From assembly GCA_026874595.1 (NCBI GenBank), contig CM049308.1, forward strand, positions 13,228,001-13,292,000: DNA of 64,000 nt. Direction: 5' to 3'. Both the position numbers and the translations under genes were made by a program. Below, in pieces: positions 38,894 to 50,600 of the stretch; position 1 is the first letter of the stretch; the number at the start of each line of letters is the position of its first letter. The stretch comes from Sipunculus nudus (Eukaryota > Annelida > Sipuncula > Golfingiida > Sipunculidae). A model generated the notes under the pieces. That model ran no database searches, had not been told where the DNA came from, and was given only the letters and a program-made list of their open reading frames with translations.

Positions 38894-41454
38894 GTTAAAA
38901 GTTAATGGTGTGTAAAACAGCATGGTGCATTTTTTGTACATGGGTTTAGTATGGCTCTATTCTAATTGGGGGTGTATTAGTATTGGTTAGTGGATCGGTG
39001 TTGTGTCGGTGAATATGTATTTTCCAGAGTTGTGTCTTGTTTTAATCTCCGGCAATAATAGTGTCCCGGTTTGGGCACTTTGCCTTCGATTTGTGTTATT
39101 ATTGTTCTTTAATAAAATATTGTGTATTTCTGAGTATTAATTGTTCTGTGTTCCTTGTAGTTTTTGCTTTTATTTTGTTTGGCTTTTATCTTATGGAAAG
39201 GTAAAACGCGTCTCGACCGAGCCGGCGAATTACTCATCCCATATCAGGTGACGTTAGGTGTGTTGTTTAATTGAAGATGTTATGAATAAATCTCCGACAA
39301 TAGTAGTGACCCGGTTTGGGCACTTTGTCTTTGATTTATATCATTATTGTTCTTTATTAAAATATTGTGTATTACTGAGTGTTAGTTGTTCTATGTTCTT
39401 TGTGGTTTCTGCTTTTATTTTTGTTTGGTTTTTATTTTTGTGGGAAGGTAAAACGCGTCTCGACCGAGCCTGCGAATTACTCATCCCATATTTGGTGATG
39501 TTTGGTATGTTGTTTAATTGAAGATGTAATGGATAAATCTCAGACAATAGTAGTGACCCGGTTTGGGCACTTTGTCTTTGATTCATGTTGTTGTGGGTTT
39601 TAATAAAGTTTTAGCTTAATATAAGGGTGTTGTTTTGTTGTTTTTAAGGTGTTAGGGAGGTTGTATTTTACTAGACTGGTAAGTGAATGTTTTTGGGCGG
39701 GGGCGGTTTGCGCTCTTTTATGTGCTCTCTAATTTTTGTGTTTGTACTGGGAGGGGGGGGGGACGAGTGTAGTGAGGTTTGTTTACTGTGAGAGTTGTGT
39801 TTTTTGTTCGTGTGTGGTTTTTCTTTGTTGTCATGTCGGGGCGAGTGCTTTATTTTATTTTGAGTGTGGGTTTTATTATCGTTTTGTTAGGAGATGGGTG
39901 GTTTTTGTGGTTTATTTTTATTGTTATATTGTTTGGGAGTCGGTTTGGTCGGGGGGCGGGGCTGATATGTTAATTAGGGGATGCCAGCTGCAGGGGAGTA
40001 CAGGTATTGTGTTCCTCTGCAGCTAGGATCCGATGATTAATTGATGGTCGGGGTGTTTTTTCTATTTTCCTATGCCTAATAGTTTTAAAGATATTTATTT
40101 ATTTTCGTCAAAATTTCGTAGGGTTTTAGTATGGATAGAGTTTTTTGGGTTCCGTAAATTTCGAGTTTCTATTATTATTTCAAGTATGTTTGTTTCGTTC
40201 CTAAACTTTGTACGGGCCGTAGTTTTGATGAAAAGTTTGTATGAAAGGATGGGGCGTATTCGAGGGTCGTGGGTCAATTAATGTAGGTCGCGGCCCCGGC
40301 CTAGTGCCATGGCTTGACCTGTTGGTTGATTATTGTGTTTTGTAGTATGTAAAACAGGGGATGCCAGCTGCAGCGGGGTAAGTTGTGTACCCGCCGCAGC
40401 TAGGATCCGATGTTTGATTGATGGTCCGGGTGTTTTTTCTAATTTTCTGGGCCTGATATTTCTTATGATTTTTATTATTTTTCGACGTAATTTCGTGAAA
40501 CTCGGGAATGGATAAAGTTTAGTGTGTCCTGTTAATTTGGAGTTTCTATTACTATTTTAAGTGCGTAAATTTTGTTCCTGAAGTTTGTACGGGCCGATGT
40601 TCAGTAACTAATTTGTGTGGAGGGATGGGATGTCTTAGGGGTCAATTAATGTAGGTTGCGGCCCCTACCTAGTGCCTTGGCCTGACCTGTTAATTGATGC
40701 TTAATGCGTGTTGTATACCAAACAGGGGATGCCAGCTGCAGCGGGATAAGCATTGTTCCCGCCGCAGCTAGGATCCGATGCTTAGTTGATGGTCGGGCCG
40801 GTTTTTACTGATTTTGGCATTAATTTTTTTCCAAAATTTCTATTTTTATTTGCCGAAACTTCTTAATGTTTAAGTCTAGGGCGGGTTCTGTGGGTTTTGA
40901 GGGAATTGGGGTTGTATTTTATTTTCTAGTTTGTTAATTTGGTTGCTAAAGTTGGTACGGGGCGTTGTTTCGCTTATAAATTTTGGAGGGCCGGGGAGTG
41001 ATTTTCCTTTAGTTTTGAACCTTATGTAAACTCGTTAATATTTGGTTTTTAATTTAGAAATTTGGGGGAGTGGAAGATTTTAGAAAGTTCTTTAGGTTTT
41101 CGCTATAATTTTGGGCTTTGGGGAATAATAGGTTGGTTAATTTTGGGGGTGAAATGGATACGGGCCTTAGTTGTGCTTAATTGATTGTGGAGACCTTGTA
41201 TGCAAATTAGGGGATGCCAGCTGCAGGGGTCTAATTTACCTCTGCAGATTCGATCCCCCTATTGCTCGAAGGTCGGGGTGTGTTGAAAGGAGTTCAGGTC
41301 GGTTTACAGGTGCGGGGTCGCGACCCATATTGCTGACCTCTTGTTTTTGTGAGTGTTGGGTTCTGTGTTGTGTGTATCCGTTGAGAAGGCTTGTTGGTGT
41401 AGTTTTTTGGATGTTTAATATATAGTTTATTTGTTTTATTAATTATTTACTATG
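37362..41454 (-). other. A5 3' UTR, 4.1 kb
   Basis: The intact 3' UTR: terminal hairpin 37413-37429; twin 16-base-loop hairpins 37792-37823 and 37964-37995; two AGTCCT/AGGACT palindromes near 38028-38070; poly(A) tract 38837-38892; 245-bp repeats about 39050-39605; hairpin modules H1 39977-40035, H2 40357-40412, H3 40725-40780 and H4 41210-41258. At nearly half the element, this is far longer than a usual LINE 3' UTR. No convincing gene on either strand. Confidence 0.8.
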
Positions 41455-44361
41455 TTATTGTTGATTTTGTCCTTCTAGAATGTAATCTAGAGGGGACTTT
41501 ATTTTTATATTGTTTTTTGGTTGTGTGTAATCGTGTTGATATTTAAGTAGTTTTATTGTGTCCAGTTCTTTTATTCTTTCATAGGAGTTTGTTGCTTGTT
41601 CTTTTAAATATTCAGTGATTTTGGGGGTGTTTGTTTTTTCTCTTAATTCGTCTGTTTTTCTCAGTTTGTGTGTTCTGAGAATGGCTCTCAGTGCTTTATT
41701 TTGTGTGATTTCTAATTTATTTAACATTGTTTTTCCTGCGCCTAGGAACGCAATGGACCCATATGTGCCTATAGGGCGGATCCATTGTTTGTACAGGTAG
41801 CTGGCCGTTTCTGTTTTCGGTCCGTCATGTTTGTAGCACAGAGCTTTTAGAATATTTACTCTGTTCCACATTCTTTGGATTATATTTTCGATGTGTGGTT
41901 TCCAGGTGGCTCTTGAGTCGAATGTTACACCTAGAAATTTTGCCTCTTTGTGTTCTTTGAGGTCCTCTCCTAATAATTCTAGGGGCTCGAAATATTTGGG
42001 TTTTTTAGCTTTTGTGAATAAAACAGTTTGTGTTTTTGAGGGGTTTAAGCGGACTCTCCAGTCGTCGCACCAATCTTCTATTCTTTGTAATTGGGCCTGT
42101 ACTTTATTTCTGGAGTATTTTGGGTTCGTGTCGGTCGACCAGATGGCGATGTCGTCAGCGTATTGTGATACGCATAGTTGTTGTCCTGATTTGGGGATGT
42201 CATTTACATACATTATGTATAGTAGAGGGCTGAGAACAGAGCCCTGGGGGGTCCCTGCTTTAAGAGTTATTTCCTGTGATAGGGTCCCTTTAACTTTTAC
42301 TCTAAGTGTCCTGTTGTGTAAAAAGGATGAAATTAGTCTGATTATTTTATTTGGTAGATGGGATTTCATTATTTTGTATCTGATTCCGTCGGACCATACG
42401 GAGTCAAAAGCCTTTTCCACATCGAGGAATGTGGCCAGGGTATATTGACTCCGTTTAAAGCCTGTGGTTATTGATTGGCTAAGTCGGAGGATGTGGTCGG
42501 TGGTGGATCTGCCCGCTCTGAACCCGGACTGATCTTGGTTAAAATATGGGCCCCCCAATTCGGGAGGTCGGTTGTCCAAAAACGTGGTTATTCTATTTTT
42601 TAGGATTTTTTCAAATAATTTTCCTATACAGGGGAGTAAACTGATGGGCCTGAAATTTGTTGGTTTGTCTTGTGTTTTGCCGGGTTTTGGAATCATTGTT
42701 ACTATGGCTTTTTTCCAATCGTCTGGGAAGTATCCCCAGTTAATGCAGAGTGTGTATAATTTCGCTATTCTTTCTAAACAGGTGTCGGGGAGTTTTTTTA
42801 ATATTACGTAGTTAATGTTGTCTTCGCCTGGGGCTGATTTTCCCTTGGCTGTTTTAAGTGCGCGTTTTATTTCAATTAGCGCAACGGGCCTGACTGCGGG
42901 ATCATTATCATCTGTTTCATTTATTTGTGTTTGTAATGGTTTGAATAAAGTCGGGTTGTTTTCTATAGTTTCAGTTACTGTATCATAGAGTTCCTCATTA
43001 AAATCTTCATCTTCTGGTGTTGTGTGTATTTTTTCCAGTGTGTTCGCGAATAAATCTGCTTTGCTTTGTGGGGTTTCGGCTACAGAGCCGTCGGGTTTTA
43101 ACAGCGGTTGGGATTGCCCTGTGCTGGGATTTGTTCTTGTGTTTGAATATTGTTTGAATTTATTCCAAAATTGTTTTGTGTTTGTTTTATCATCTAAGCT
43201 ATTTATGTAGTCTGTCCACTGTGTGCGTTTTTGTTCTAGGATAGCTTTTTGTGTTAGTTTATTTATTCTGTTATATAAATGGTTCGCTTCGGCCGTGCGG
43301 GCCCGTTTTTGATAATTTCGGACTCGGCGACGCAGTTTTACAAGTTCCCTGATTCTGGGCGTGAAGTGCCACCAATTTCTATTTTTATTTATTTTTTCAG
43401 GCGCTACTATATTAATAGCTTCGGTGATGGACTGGGTCATCTCGTATGTCAGGTTATCGATCTGGAGGTGGGTAATAACATCCGCCTCGTCAGGATCGGT
43501 CATTTTTTCGTCCGTGTATTTTTGGAATTTTTCCCAGTCTGCGTTTTTCAGGTCTCTGAATTTTTTTGGGGGCGCGACCTGTGGTGCCCAGTTTATATCT
43601 AAATGGATTGGGAGATGATCTGAACCTATATCCTCTCCCACATAATATTCAGAACTTAAAGCTAATTCTGGCGTGGCTAGAGCGAGGTCTAGTATGTTCC
43701 ACGCTCCGTTTGCGGTGTTAAAGTAAGTCGGGTTTTCGTCATTTAATAGTATTAAATTACCGTCTGAGAGTTCATTCATTAATATTCTCCCAGACTCGTT
43801 TGTGTATCGCGCTCCGTAATTTTCATGAGGGGCGTTCAGGTCTCCGAGGATTATGTAATTTTTACTGTTATTTCTGATTTTTTTGAATATTTGCGGTTGT
43901 AATTTGTTTTGTGGCGGATTGTAATAAACTACTATATCTAGAGGGGAGGTTGTGTTTTGTTCGTTGTTTATGCGCACGGAGAGGGCTTCTGCTTTAAAAT
44001 GCCCGAACCATTTGTTTATAGTATAGTTTAGTTGTCTATCTATACAAATGGCCGTGCCCCCTCCGGCTCCTGTTTTTCTGTCTGCTCTGATTAAGTCGTA
44101 GGGTCCCATCGAGAAATGGGTACCCGGTTTGAGTTTTGTTTCTGTTATCAGAGCGATTTGTATGTTGTTTTTTGTTAAATAATTTAATAAACTTTGTTTT
44201 TTGGTGGTTAGGCTGTTTGTGTTTATGTGTATGATCTTGAGTTTGTCGTTTGTGGTGTTAGTGGGGGTGCTTGTGCTACTATTACTAATATTTACAATAT
44301 CGAATTTCTCTGTTTTGGGTTGTATTAGCGTGATAAGGCAGGGAATTCCTGCCTGTAGAGG
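41455..44361 (-). CDS. A5 ORF2: APE endonuclease and reverse transcriptase
   Basis: About 99% identical to the other ORF2 copies. Motifs GDLNAPH, SDHLPIHL, FRPISLLP, FLDVEKAFDSVW and YADD are all present. The first Met is at 44109, and the frame is open to 44361, overlapping ORF1 by 37 bases in the -1 frame with no ATG. A conserved FDIVN peptide lies after the ORF1 stop. As in A3, a non-AUG start, reinitiation or -1 shift is needed. Confidence 0.9.
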   Translation of the reverse strand, partial: PLQAGIPCLITLIQPKTEKFDIVNISNSSTSTPTNTTNDKLKIIHINTNSLTTKKQSLLNYLTKNNIQIALITETKLKPGTHFSMGPYDLIRADRKTGAGGGTAICIDRQLNYTINKWFGHFKAEALSVRINNEQNTTSPLDIVVYYNPPQNKLQPQIFKKIRNNSKNYIILGDLNAPHENYGARYTNESGRILMNELSDGNLILLNDENPTYFNTANGAWNILDLALATPELALSSEYYVGEDIGSDHLPIHLDINWAPQVAPPKKFRDLKNADWEKFQKYTDEKMTDPDEADVITHLQIDNLTYEMTQSITEAINIVAPEKINKNRNWWHFTPRIRELVKLRRRVRNYQKRARTAEANHLYNRINKLTQKAILEQKRTQWTDYINSLDDKTNTKQFWNKFKQYSNTRTNPSTGQSQPLLKPDGSVAETPQSKADLFANTLEKIHTTPEDEDFNEELYDTVTETIENNPTLFKPLQTQINETDDNDPAVRPVALIEIKRALKTAKGKSAPGEDNINYVILKKLPDTCLERIAKLYTLCINWGYFPDDWKKAIVTMIPKPGKTQDKPTNFRPISLLPCIGKLFEKILKNRITTFLDNRPPELGGPYFNQDQSGFRAGRSTTDHILRLSQSITTGFKRSQYTLATFLDVEKAFDSVWSDGIRYKIMKSHLPNKIIRLISSFLHNRTLRVKVKGTLSQEITLKAGTPQGSVLSPLLYIMYVNDIPKSGQQLCVSQYADDIAIWSTDTNPKYSRNKVQAQLQRIEDWCDDWRVRLNPSKTQTVLFTKAKKPKYFEPLELLGEDLKEHKEAKFLGVTFDSRATWKPHIENIIQRMWNRVNILKALCYKHDGPKTETASYLYKQWIRPIGTYGSIAFLGAGKTMLNKLEITQNKALRAILRTHKLRKTDELREKTNTPKITEYLKEQATNSYERIKELDTIKLLKYQHDYTQPKNNIKIKSPLDYILEGQNQQ

Positions 44362-45953
44362 TTATTTGTCTGTTTTATTTTCCTAACGTTTTCTTCGACA
44401 GTGCGTGGATGCACTGTGAAGTAGTAGGCATGTTTATGTCCTACTGCTAGTATGTTACATATCTCCGAGAGGGTTTTTTCTGGGAGGAGTTCAGTCATTA
44501 TTGTGGCCATGTATGTTAGGTTTTTCGTTGCTTGGTTTTCGGTTTGTTTGAGGTTTGTGTTTTGGGTGGGTTGGGTGCAGTTGCTTTTTAAGTTCCATGC
44601 GGGGCGGGCGGGCAGGGGGGCTGGGAGGAGTGGTTGTTTAGTTGTTTTTTCTTTGTTTAGTTTATCGTTTTTTCTGTATTCTGCTGAGGCTCTTTTGTAA
44701 ATTGGGCAAGATTTAAAGCTTGCAATGTGAGGGCCCTGACAGTTTGCGCATTTTGCGTCTTGTTTTTGTTTGTCGCACTCTTTTATGGTGTGGCCTTGGT
44801 TGCCGCATCGGAGGCATCGTGTGGGTTGTTTGCAGAATTTGGAGGTGTGGCCTAACCGCTGGCAATTAAAGCATTGTGCTATTTCATGGAGTTCCTCGTA
44901 TTTTGTCAATTTGTATATTTTGTTCTCGAACTTGATTGGTGCGGTGGTGGCTTTAGAGTACATTTCGTGTGAAGTGTATGTGAGTTTGACAACTGTGCTG
45001 TTGCCCAGTCTGTGTGCCGCTGTGACGCCTGTGTTTTTCAGTGTGTCCAGGATGTGTTTATTTGTTATTTCTGTGGGGACGCCTTTGATTACGCCTTTTG
45101 TGGTGTTTTGTTTATGTGGTTTGTTTGTAGCATGGTTGTTTGTGGCAATTGTTGTTTGTGTTTCCATGTCTGTTTCTTCGTTGTTTGTTGGTGGGGTTGT
45201 TATGTTGGCAGATGTTTGTTCTGGGGTTTTGTTTGGTGATTTGTTATTTTGTTTGTTTGTTGTTGGGGTTGATTGTTTTGGTTTTTTGCTGGTGGTTTGT
45301 TGTTCTGGGGTTTCGTTTTGGTTGTTGGTTGGCGAGATGCATTTCCGTTTTGGCGAGTCTGTTGTGGTTTTATCCTGTTTTTTGTTCATTTGAATTTGGA
45401 TCGGTGTGGGGGTTGGGTCTGCTAGTTTTGTTTTGGTTTTGGTTGAGGGTCTGGTGGGTTTGATTTTCTTTCTGTCAGGCTGTATCACTGATTGTGGTGT
45501 GTTGAGGTTTGCTATCTCGTTTAATGCCGCTTCGCAGCATTTAAGCGCAGGCGAGTCGGGGGTTGTTTGTGTTTGTGGTTCGTTTCCGTGTTCGTTTGGG
45601 TCTGGGGTTGTTTGAGTTTGCGTTTTGTTGTCATTTCCGGCCAGTCTCGTTTCCATTATGGATGTGAGTTTGTCTAGTTTTGCGTGTAGTTCTTTTATTT
45701 CCTGTTTTTGTTCCGCAATGATGTTTTTGAGTATCTGTATGGTGTCTTGGTTTTCTGTTTGTTCTGCTGTGTTGGCCAGGGTTGTGTCTTGGTTACTTTT
45801 TTTCTGTTTTGTTTCTTGTTTTGGTTTTGGTTTTGAGTCCTTGTTTACCTTTTGTTTGGCTTGTTTTGCTACTTTACCTTTGTTTATTTTTTCTTTACAT
45901 GTGTCCATGAAGTCAACCATTTTAATTGGCTTGACTTCAGTGCGTGCGGCCAT
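44325..45953 (-). CDS. A5 ORF1: Gag-like zinc-knuckle protein, about 542 aa
   Basis: Third ORF1 subfamily. The start is placed at MAARTEV (45953) to match A1-A3; an earlier ATG at 45968 would add five residues. It has a basic coiled-coil N-terminus, a Thr- and Gln-rich linker, an RRM-like segment (GVIKGVPTE), zinc knuckles CFNCQRLGHTSKFC, CLRCGNQGHTIKEC and a CANC variant, and a C-terminal FPALSR before TAA. It differs strongly from the A1 and A3 proteins although ORF2 is shared. Confidence 0.9.
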   Translation of the reverse strand: MAARTEVKPIKMVDFMDTCKEKINKGKVAKQAKQKVNKDSKPKPKQETKQKKSNQDTTLANTAEQTENQDTIQILKNIIAEQKQEIKELHAKLDKLTSIMETRLAGNDNKTQTQTTPDPNEHGNEPQTQTTPDSPALKCCEAALNEIANLNTPQSVIQPDRKKIKPTRPSTKTKTKLADPTPTPIQIQMNKKQDKTTTDSPKRKCISPTNNQNETPEQQTTSKKPKQSTPTTNKQNNKSPNKTPEQTSANITTPPTNNEETDMETQTTIATNNHATNKPHKQNTTKGVIKGVPTEITNKHILDTLKNTGVTAAHRLGNSTVVKLTYTSHEMYSKATTAPIKFENKIYKLTKYEELHEIAQCFNCQRLGHTSKFCKQPTRCLRCGNQGHTIKECDKQKQDAKCANCQGPHIASFKSCPIYKRASAEYRKNDKLNKEKTTKQPLLPAPLPARPAWNLKSNCTQPTQNTNLKQTENQATKNLTYMATIMTELLPEKTLSEICNILAVGHKHAYYFTVHPRTVEENVRKIKQTNNLYRQEFPALSR

Positions 45954-46411
45954 GTTACTATAGGACATTGGCCTACGCTAGTCTTGGTATTCAGTTGTGT
46001 GTGTTGTGTTGTTTGTGTTAATTAGTAGCTGTTAGTTATTACTTACTTGTTTTTCGGCTCCAGAAGTCATGCACGAATGTATGTTTACTTACTTGTTTAT
46101 ACTTGTGTATGTGTGTCTTGTATCTGTGTCTTTTATCTTGTGGTCTTGTTTCCGCTGAATCTGTGGTTGAAATCTTATATGTTGTTGTTGATGGGTGCTT
46201 TAGTCCTAAAAAGGACTGTTTGGGTGGCACCGGCCGGCCCAGTCAGACTTAACACTGTGTGTAAGTTTCACTGACTGAGCTAACTCGGTGCTAATTGGTG
46301 TCGGTTCGGTGAACTTGTTAATTATGTCTGATGACACAAAGGATGCTGGAGGTTGGTGGCTGGAGAGACTCACTGGCACGTCCGCACGGTACGGTGGTCA
46401 GTGAGCGAGTG
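45954..46411 (-). promoter_or_regulatory. A5 5' UTR and promoter
   Basis: The RNA start at 46411 is fixed by the target duplication. GGACGTG begins at 46383 (+29), and the palindrome AGTCCTaaaaAGGACT is at 46202-46217. The leader is close to that of A1/A2 although ORF1 is not. Confidence 0.8.
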
Positions 46412-46425
46412 TTTGTTCCTGAAGG

Positions 46426-47076
46426 TGCCCTCCCTCAATACTTATACTATCCAGAGGCCCGAGTGAGGACCTGAACGAAACAAGGGCTACTAGGCTGGTG
46501 CTGGTATCGTTATCTGCCCACTACAGAGTAAATGTGTGTTTCCTGTCGGCTCTTAAAATGCATATTAAGCAAAGACTATTACAATTTCAACAATAAATAT
46601 TACCTTCCCAGATTACTCAAGAAACACCTAATCAGTGATACTAATTGTGACTTAATCACGAACTAGGGTTAAATAGTAACGAGGAATAAACTTAGATTAT
46701 ACTTTGTGGATTTTAATTTATCAATTGGAAAATGATTAATGATTGGACATTTAAATAAGGTAAGGTATCAAGCCATATATGTACTTACAGAGAACAAAGA
46801 GGCCTACCTGATACTATATTATTCTAAGAAATATAAATTAGGACCTGCTTGCAAATAAAGAAATATACTTCGACAGAAAACACTCTATATATATCCATAT
46901 GGGATATTGAGCATTGCCGTCGGGAGCCATCAGTGTCAGCGCGCAGGCGCTGGGCTGGTGGCATCGCCTGGCCGCTTACGCAACAGGCCGGGGCGACAGG
47001 GACCAGAGCTAATTGATAAGGGCTGGACGTCAAGTGTACGCCGAGACCTGGGTGTATGAGTGCGTACTCTGTAACA
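46426..47076 (-). repeat. Gypsy 3' LTR
   Basis: Left LTR, 651 bp, TGTTACAG...GGAGGGCA in the element sense. A purine-rich tract, AGGAGGGTAGG, lies immediately internal to it as the likely polypurine tract. It begins one base after the A5 target duplication. Confidence 0.9.
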
Positions 47077-47658
47077 TACCTACCCTCCTAAGTGTGAGCG
47101 TCCTCGGCACACTGATTAATTAAAAAAAAATAGATCAAATAAATAAAAGCTTAAAATACTAGATAAATAAACAGAAGCTTAGATATACTAACTGAATTAC
47201 CAAGAGCACCTATGAAACAGACTAGCCTGTCCTCACTCGGTCAGTATATTTCCTTTATAGAATTTGAATGTACTTTATCTACCTGCTAGTTAGCTAACCT
47301 ATGTACTCCTTAAGTATGACCTGACCACCAAGCGGTGGGTTCCGTTTGCACGAACACTGGCCCAATAAATTAATATGAGAGGCGCACATTGATAAACCTA
47401 TCTCCTTCATATCAACATGTAAATATATCCTTATGCTTTCTATTTGACGACCATCTAAATTATACTTCTCATTATAGACCTCTTGCAAGCACCTATAATG
47501 CAATAAAACGAACCTCCACTGTGTTCCTCTCCACTTGTTAACTTAATAATAATTCCTGAATTTGCACTTCAACACATGAAACCTAAAATATATAAGCACT
47601 TACATTGCTAAGATTCCTTAATTCCTCAATGAGACTGGCAATTAATATGCACATATAA
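47077..47658 (-). other. Gypsy 3' non-coding region
   Basis: AT-rich sequence of 582 bp between the pol stop and the 3' LTR. No supported gene was seen. The last bases before the LTR are purine-rich. Confidence 0.6.
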
Positions 47659-50600
47659 TTAAACACAAGAGTCCTTTTTCTTCCCATATTTCATTTCAAA
47701 GTCCTGAATCAGGTCCTTATCTCCAATCACTAGGTCTGTGTACTCCCAGGAGTTGTGTTCCGGCCCGAGGCCTTGCCACTGCACGAGGTACTTCGGTTCC
47801 AGTCGTCCCGCGGCGTTCCGGGTCCACATCTTATCTAAGATGCGCTCGGGCTTTTTGTGGTCGGTCGCGAGCGAGTCATCTGGGGTCAAGGTGACTGCTT
47901 CTGTGTCTGAGGTTTCATCATCATTACTATTTACGATCGTTTCAACTCCCGTGCCGTCTTCAAAGTCATCGATCGGGGTTCGGATCGGCGCATTATCCGG
48001 ATCGACGTAAGGCTTTATCCTATTAACATGCACTATTTGTTGCTTCCGTCGGTTATCACATGTTTCAACACGGTAGTTTACGGGAGATGTTTTCTCCATT
48101 ATCCGGTAGGGCCCTTGCCAGGGACGCGAGAGTTTTGGCGACAGCCCAGGACGTTTTACAGGAGTATATAGCCAAACGCGATGCCCAACTTGGTAATCTG
48201 TATCTTGTGCACACTCATCGAATCGTAGTTTAAGTTTCTGTTGTGCTAGTTCAGTGTTCTCTTTGACTAAATGAAATGCTTCCTGCAGCCGCGTGATCAT
48301 TTCAGTCCGATACTCGTCTGTGGAGGTGTATGTGACCTCCGGGGTCTGCAACGTAGCTTCGACCGGTAGCACCATGTCACGTCCGTGACATAAGAAGAAC
48401 GGTGTTTCCAGCGTGGTGTCATGTAAGCTAGACCGGTACGCGGCGAGCGCAAACGGGATGAACTGGTCCCAGTCTCGTTGATGGCTGCTCACATACATTG
48501 ACATTTGTTGCACCAACGTGGCGTTGAATCGTTCCACGAGCCCATCAGTCTGCGGCCTATAGGCTCTCGTGTTAATCTTTTTTGTGTTCATAATTGTACA
48601 TATTTCGGATAGCACTTTCGACAGGAAGTTCCGCCCGCGATCGGAGAGTAGTGTTCGCGGTGCGCCGTGCCGGCAAACAATTTCTTCAACGAATGCCCGC
48701 GCAGTGGTAACGGCATCAGCTGCTCGAACTGCACGTGCCTCAGGGTATCTTGTAAAATAGTCACTGAAGACGATAATATACCGGTTGCCGGAATCAGTAG
48801 GTGGAAGGGGTCCTAGAACATCGACCGCCACACGGTCCCATGGGCCAGCCACAGGTATTGGTAACAATGGGGCCAGTTTCCTATTGCTCGGTGTCTTTCT
48901 TGTTGCACAGTCCACGCACGACTTACACCAGAACTCTACGTCGGCGTACATGCCTTTCCAGTAAAATCGCTCTTGTATCTTGGTATACGTTTTGTGGAAG
49001 GCTAAATGGCCGGCCGTTGGGTCGTCATGGCAACAGTACATTATCTCGTCTACGAGAGCACGCGGTACTACTAACTGTCGGCGAGTTAGCTGTCGTCGGC
49101 GGGGGCCGGGACACCACAGGTGGTACAGCACTCCATCCTCTAATATGTTTTCCCCCGATTCGGCTGCTATTCGGCGGGCATCCGCCGAGTTAGTGGGGAG
49201 CGTACCATCCTGTAAATATTGGATCAGTGGCCTCAGACTGGGGTCACGTGATTGATGGTCGACGGCCTTCTGTCCCATATGGTCACTCAGGTCAGCGAGC
49301 TGTTCAATGGCCGCCACTGCGGTTTCCAGCATCGCGTCGGTGTTGAACGGTGTTCGCGACAGGCCGTCGGCATTCCCGTGCTGGGTTCCGGGTCGGTGTT
49401 TTACTTCAAAGTCATACTCTTGAACTTTCAATGACCAGCGTGCCAGCCGGCTGGCCGGGTCTTTGATGTTCATCAGCCACTTAAGGGGACTGTGGTCAGT
49501 GATAACGGTGAACTTACGCCCGTACAGGTAGTGGCGGAAGTGTTGCACTCCCCAGACTATTGCCAGTGCTTCCTTTTCGATCACAGCATAATTCCGCTCG
49601 TGCTTTCGTAGCTGGCGACTACCATAGGCGACAGTAGTTTCACCATGACCCTCAGTCTGTTGAGCTAACACAATCCCTAATCCAGTATCACAGGCGTCTG
49701 TATAGAGCACAAAGGGGCGAGAAAAGTCTGGGTGTTGTAAAATCGGCTCACATGTCAGCGCTTTCTTTAGACTTTCAAATGCATTGGCGCATTTATCGTC
49801 CCAGCAAAATTCAACATTCTTCTTCATCAGCCGATGTAGCGGACTCGCAATACTAGCAAAATCCTTCACAAACTTTCGGTAATACGAAGCCAATCCTAGG
49901 AAACTACGGAGTTCTGACACATCTCTAGGAGCCGGAAATTCACAGACGGCATTTACCTTTTCGGGATCTGGTTCTACTCCATCCCGAGAGACAACATGGC
50001 CGAGAAATGATACCTTTGGGCTACAGAAGGTACATTTCTTACCTTTCAGCTTAAGTCCAGCTTCTCTAAAGCGTTCAAAGATCTCTCCTAGTCTTGCCAG
50101 GTGCTCATCAAACGTAGATGAGAAAACAATTATATCATCTAGGTATACGAGGCATTTCTGCCATTGCATGCCACAGAGTAAGACGTCCATTAAACGTTGG
50201 AACGTGGAAGGAGAGTTACATAATCCGAACGGCATGGTATTGAATTCGAACAGTCCACAAAAGGTAGTAAATGCGGTTTTCTCTTTGTCTTCTTCGGTGA
50301 CAGGTATCTGCCAATAACCAGATGCTAAGTCCATGGTGGAGAAATATTGCGATCCTTTGAACGCATCAAGCATATCGTCAATGCGCGGAAGCGGGTACAC
50401 ATCTTTCTTTGTTACGGAGTTCAACTGACGGTAATCCACTCAGAAACGCTCGGAGTTGTCTTTCTTCTTTACCAGTAAGATCGGAGCGCCCCAGGGGCTC
50501 TTTGATGGCCTTATGATGTCACGGTCAAGCATATTCTGTACATGCTCTTGTATCACTTCTCTCTGAGACACGGGAACACGGTATGGTCTCTGTTTAATCG

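Larger units (their letters stand above)
37362..46411 (-). mobile_element. LINE A copy 5 (A5), complete reference copy, 9050 bp
   Basis: A complete, uninterrupted A element with the target duplication tttgttcctgaag at 37349-37361 and 46412-46424. It is inserted in the 3' UTR of A4. It defines both ends of the family: an actagactagactag tail on the left and CACTCGCTC on the right. It contains a 4.1-kb 3' UTR, ORF2, ORF1 and a 458-bp 5' UTR (from the MAART start). ORF1 is a third subfamily. Both ORFs are open, so this copy may be active. Confidence 0.93.

Noticed and set aside
1-46411. CRISPR-like or satellite array
   Set aside because: Repeat units are 9-kb retrotransposons with coding regions, not short spaced repeats.
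46824-47033. 69-codon minus-strand frame inside both gypsy LTRs
   Set aside because: Lies wholly in LTR sequence with no domain. It is repeated only because the LTRs are.
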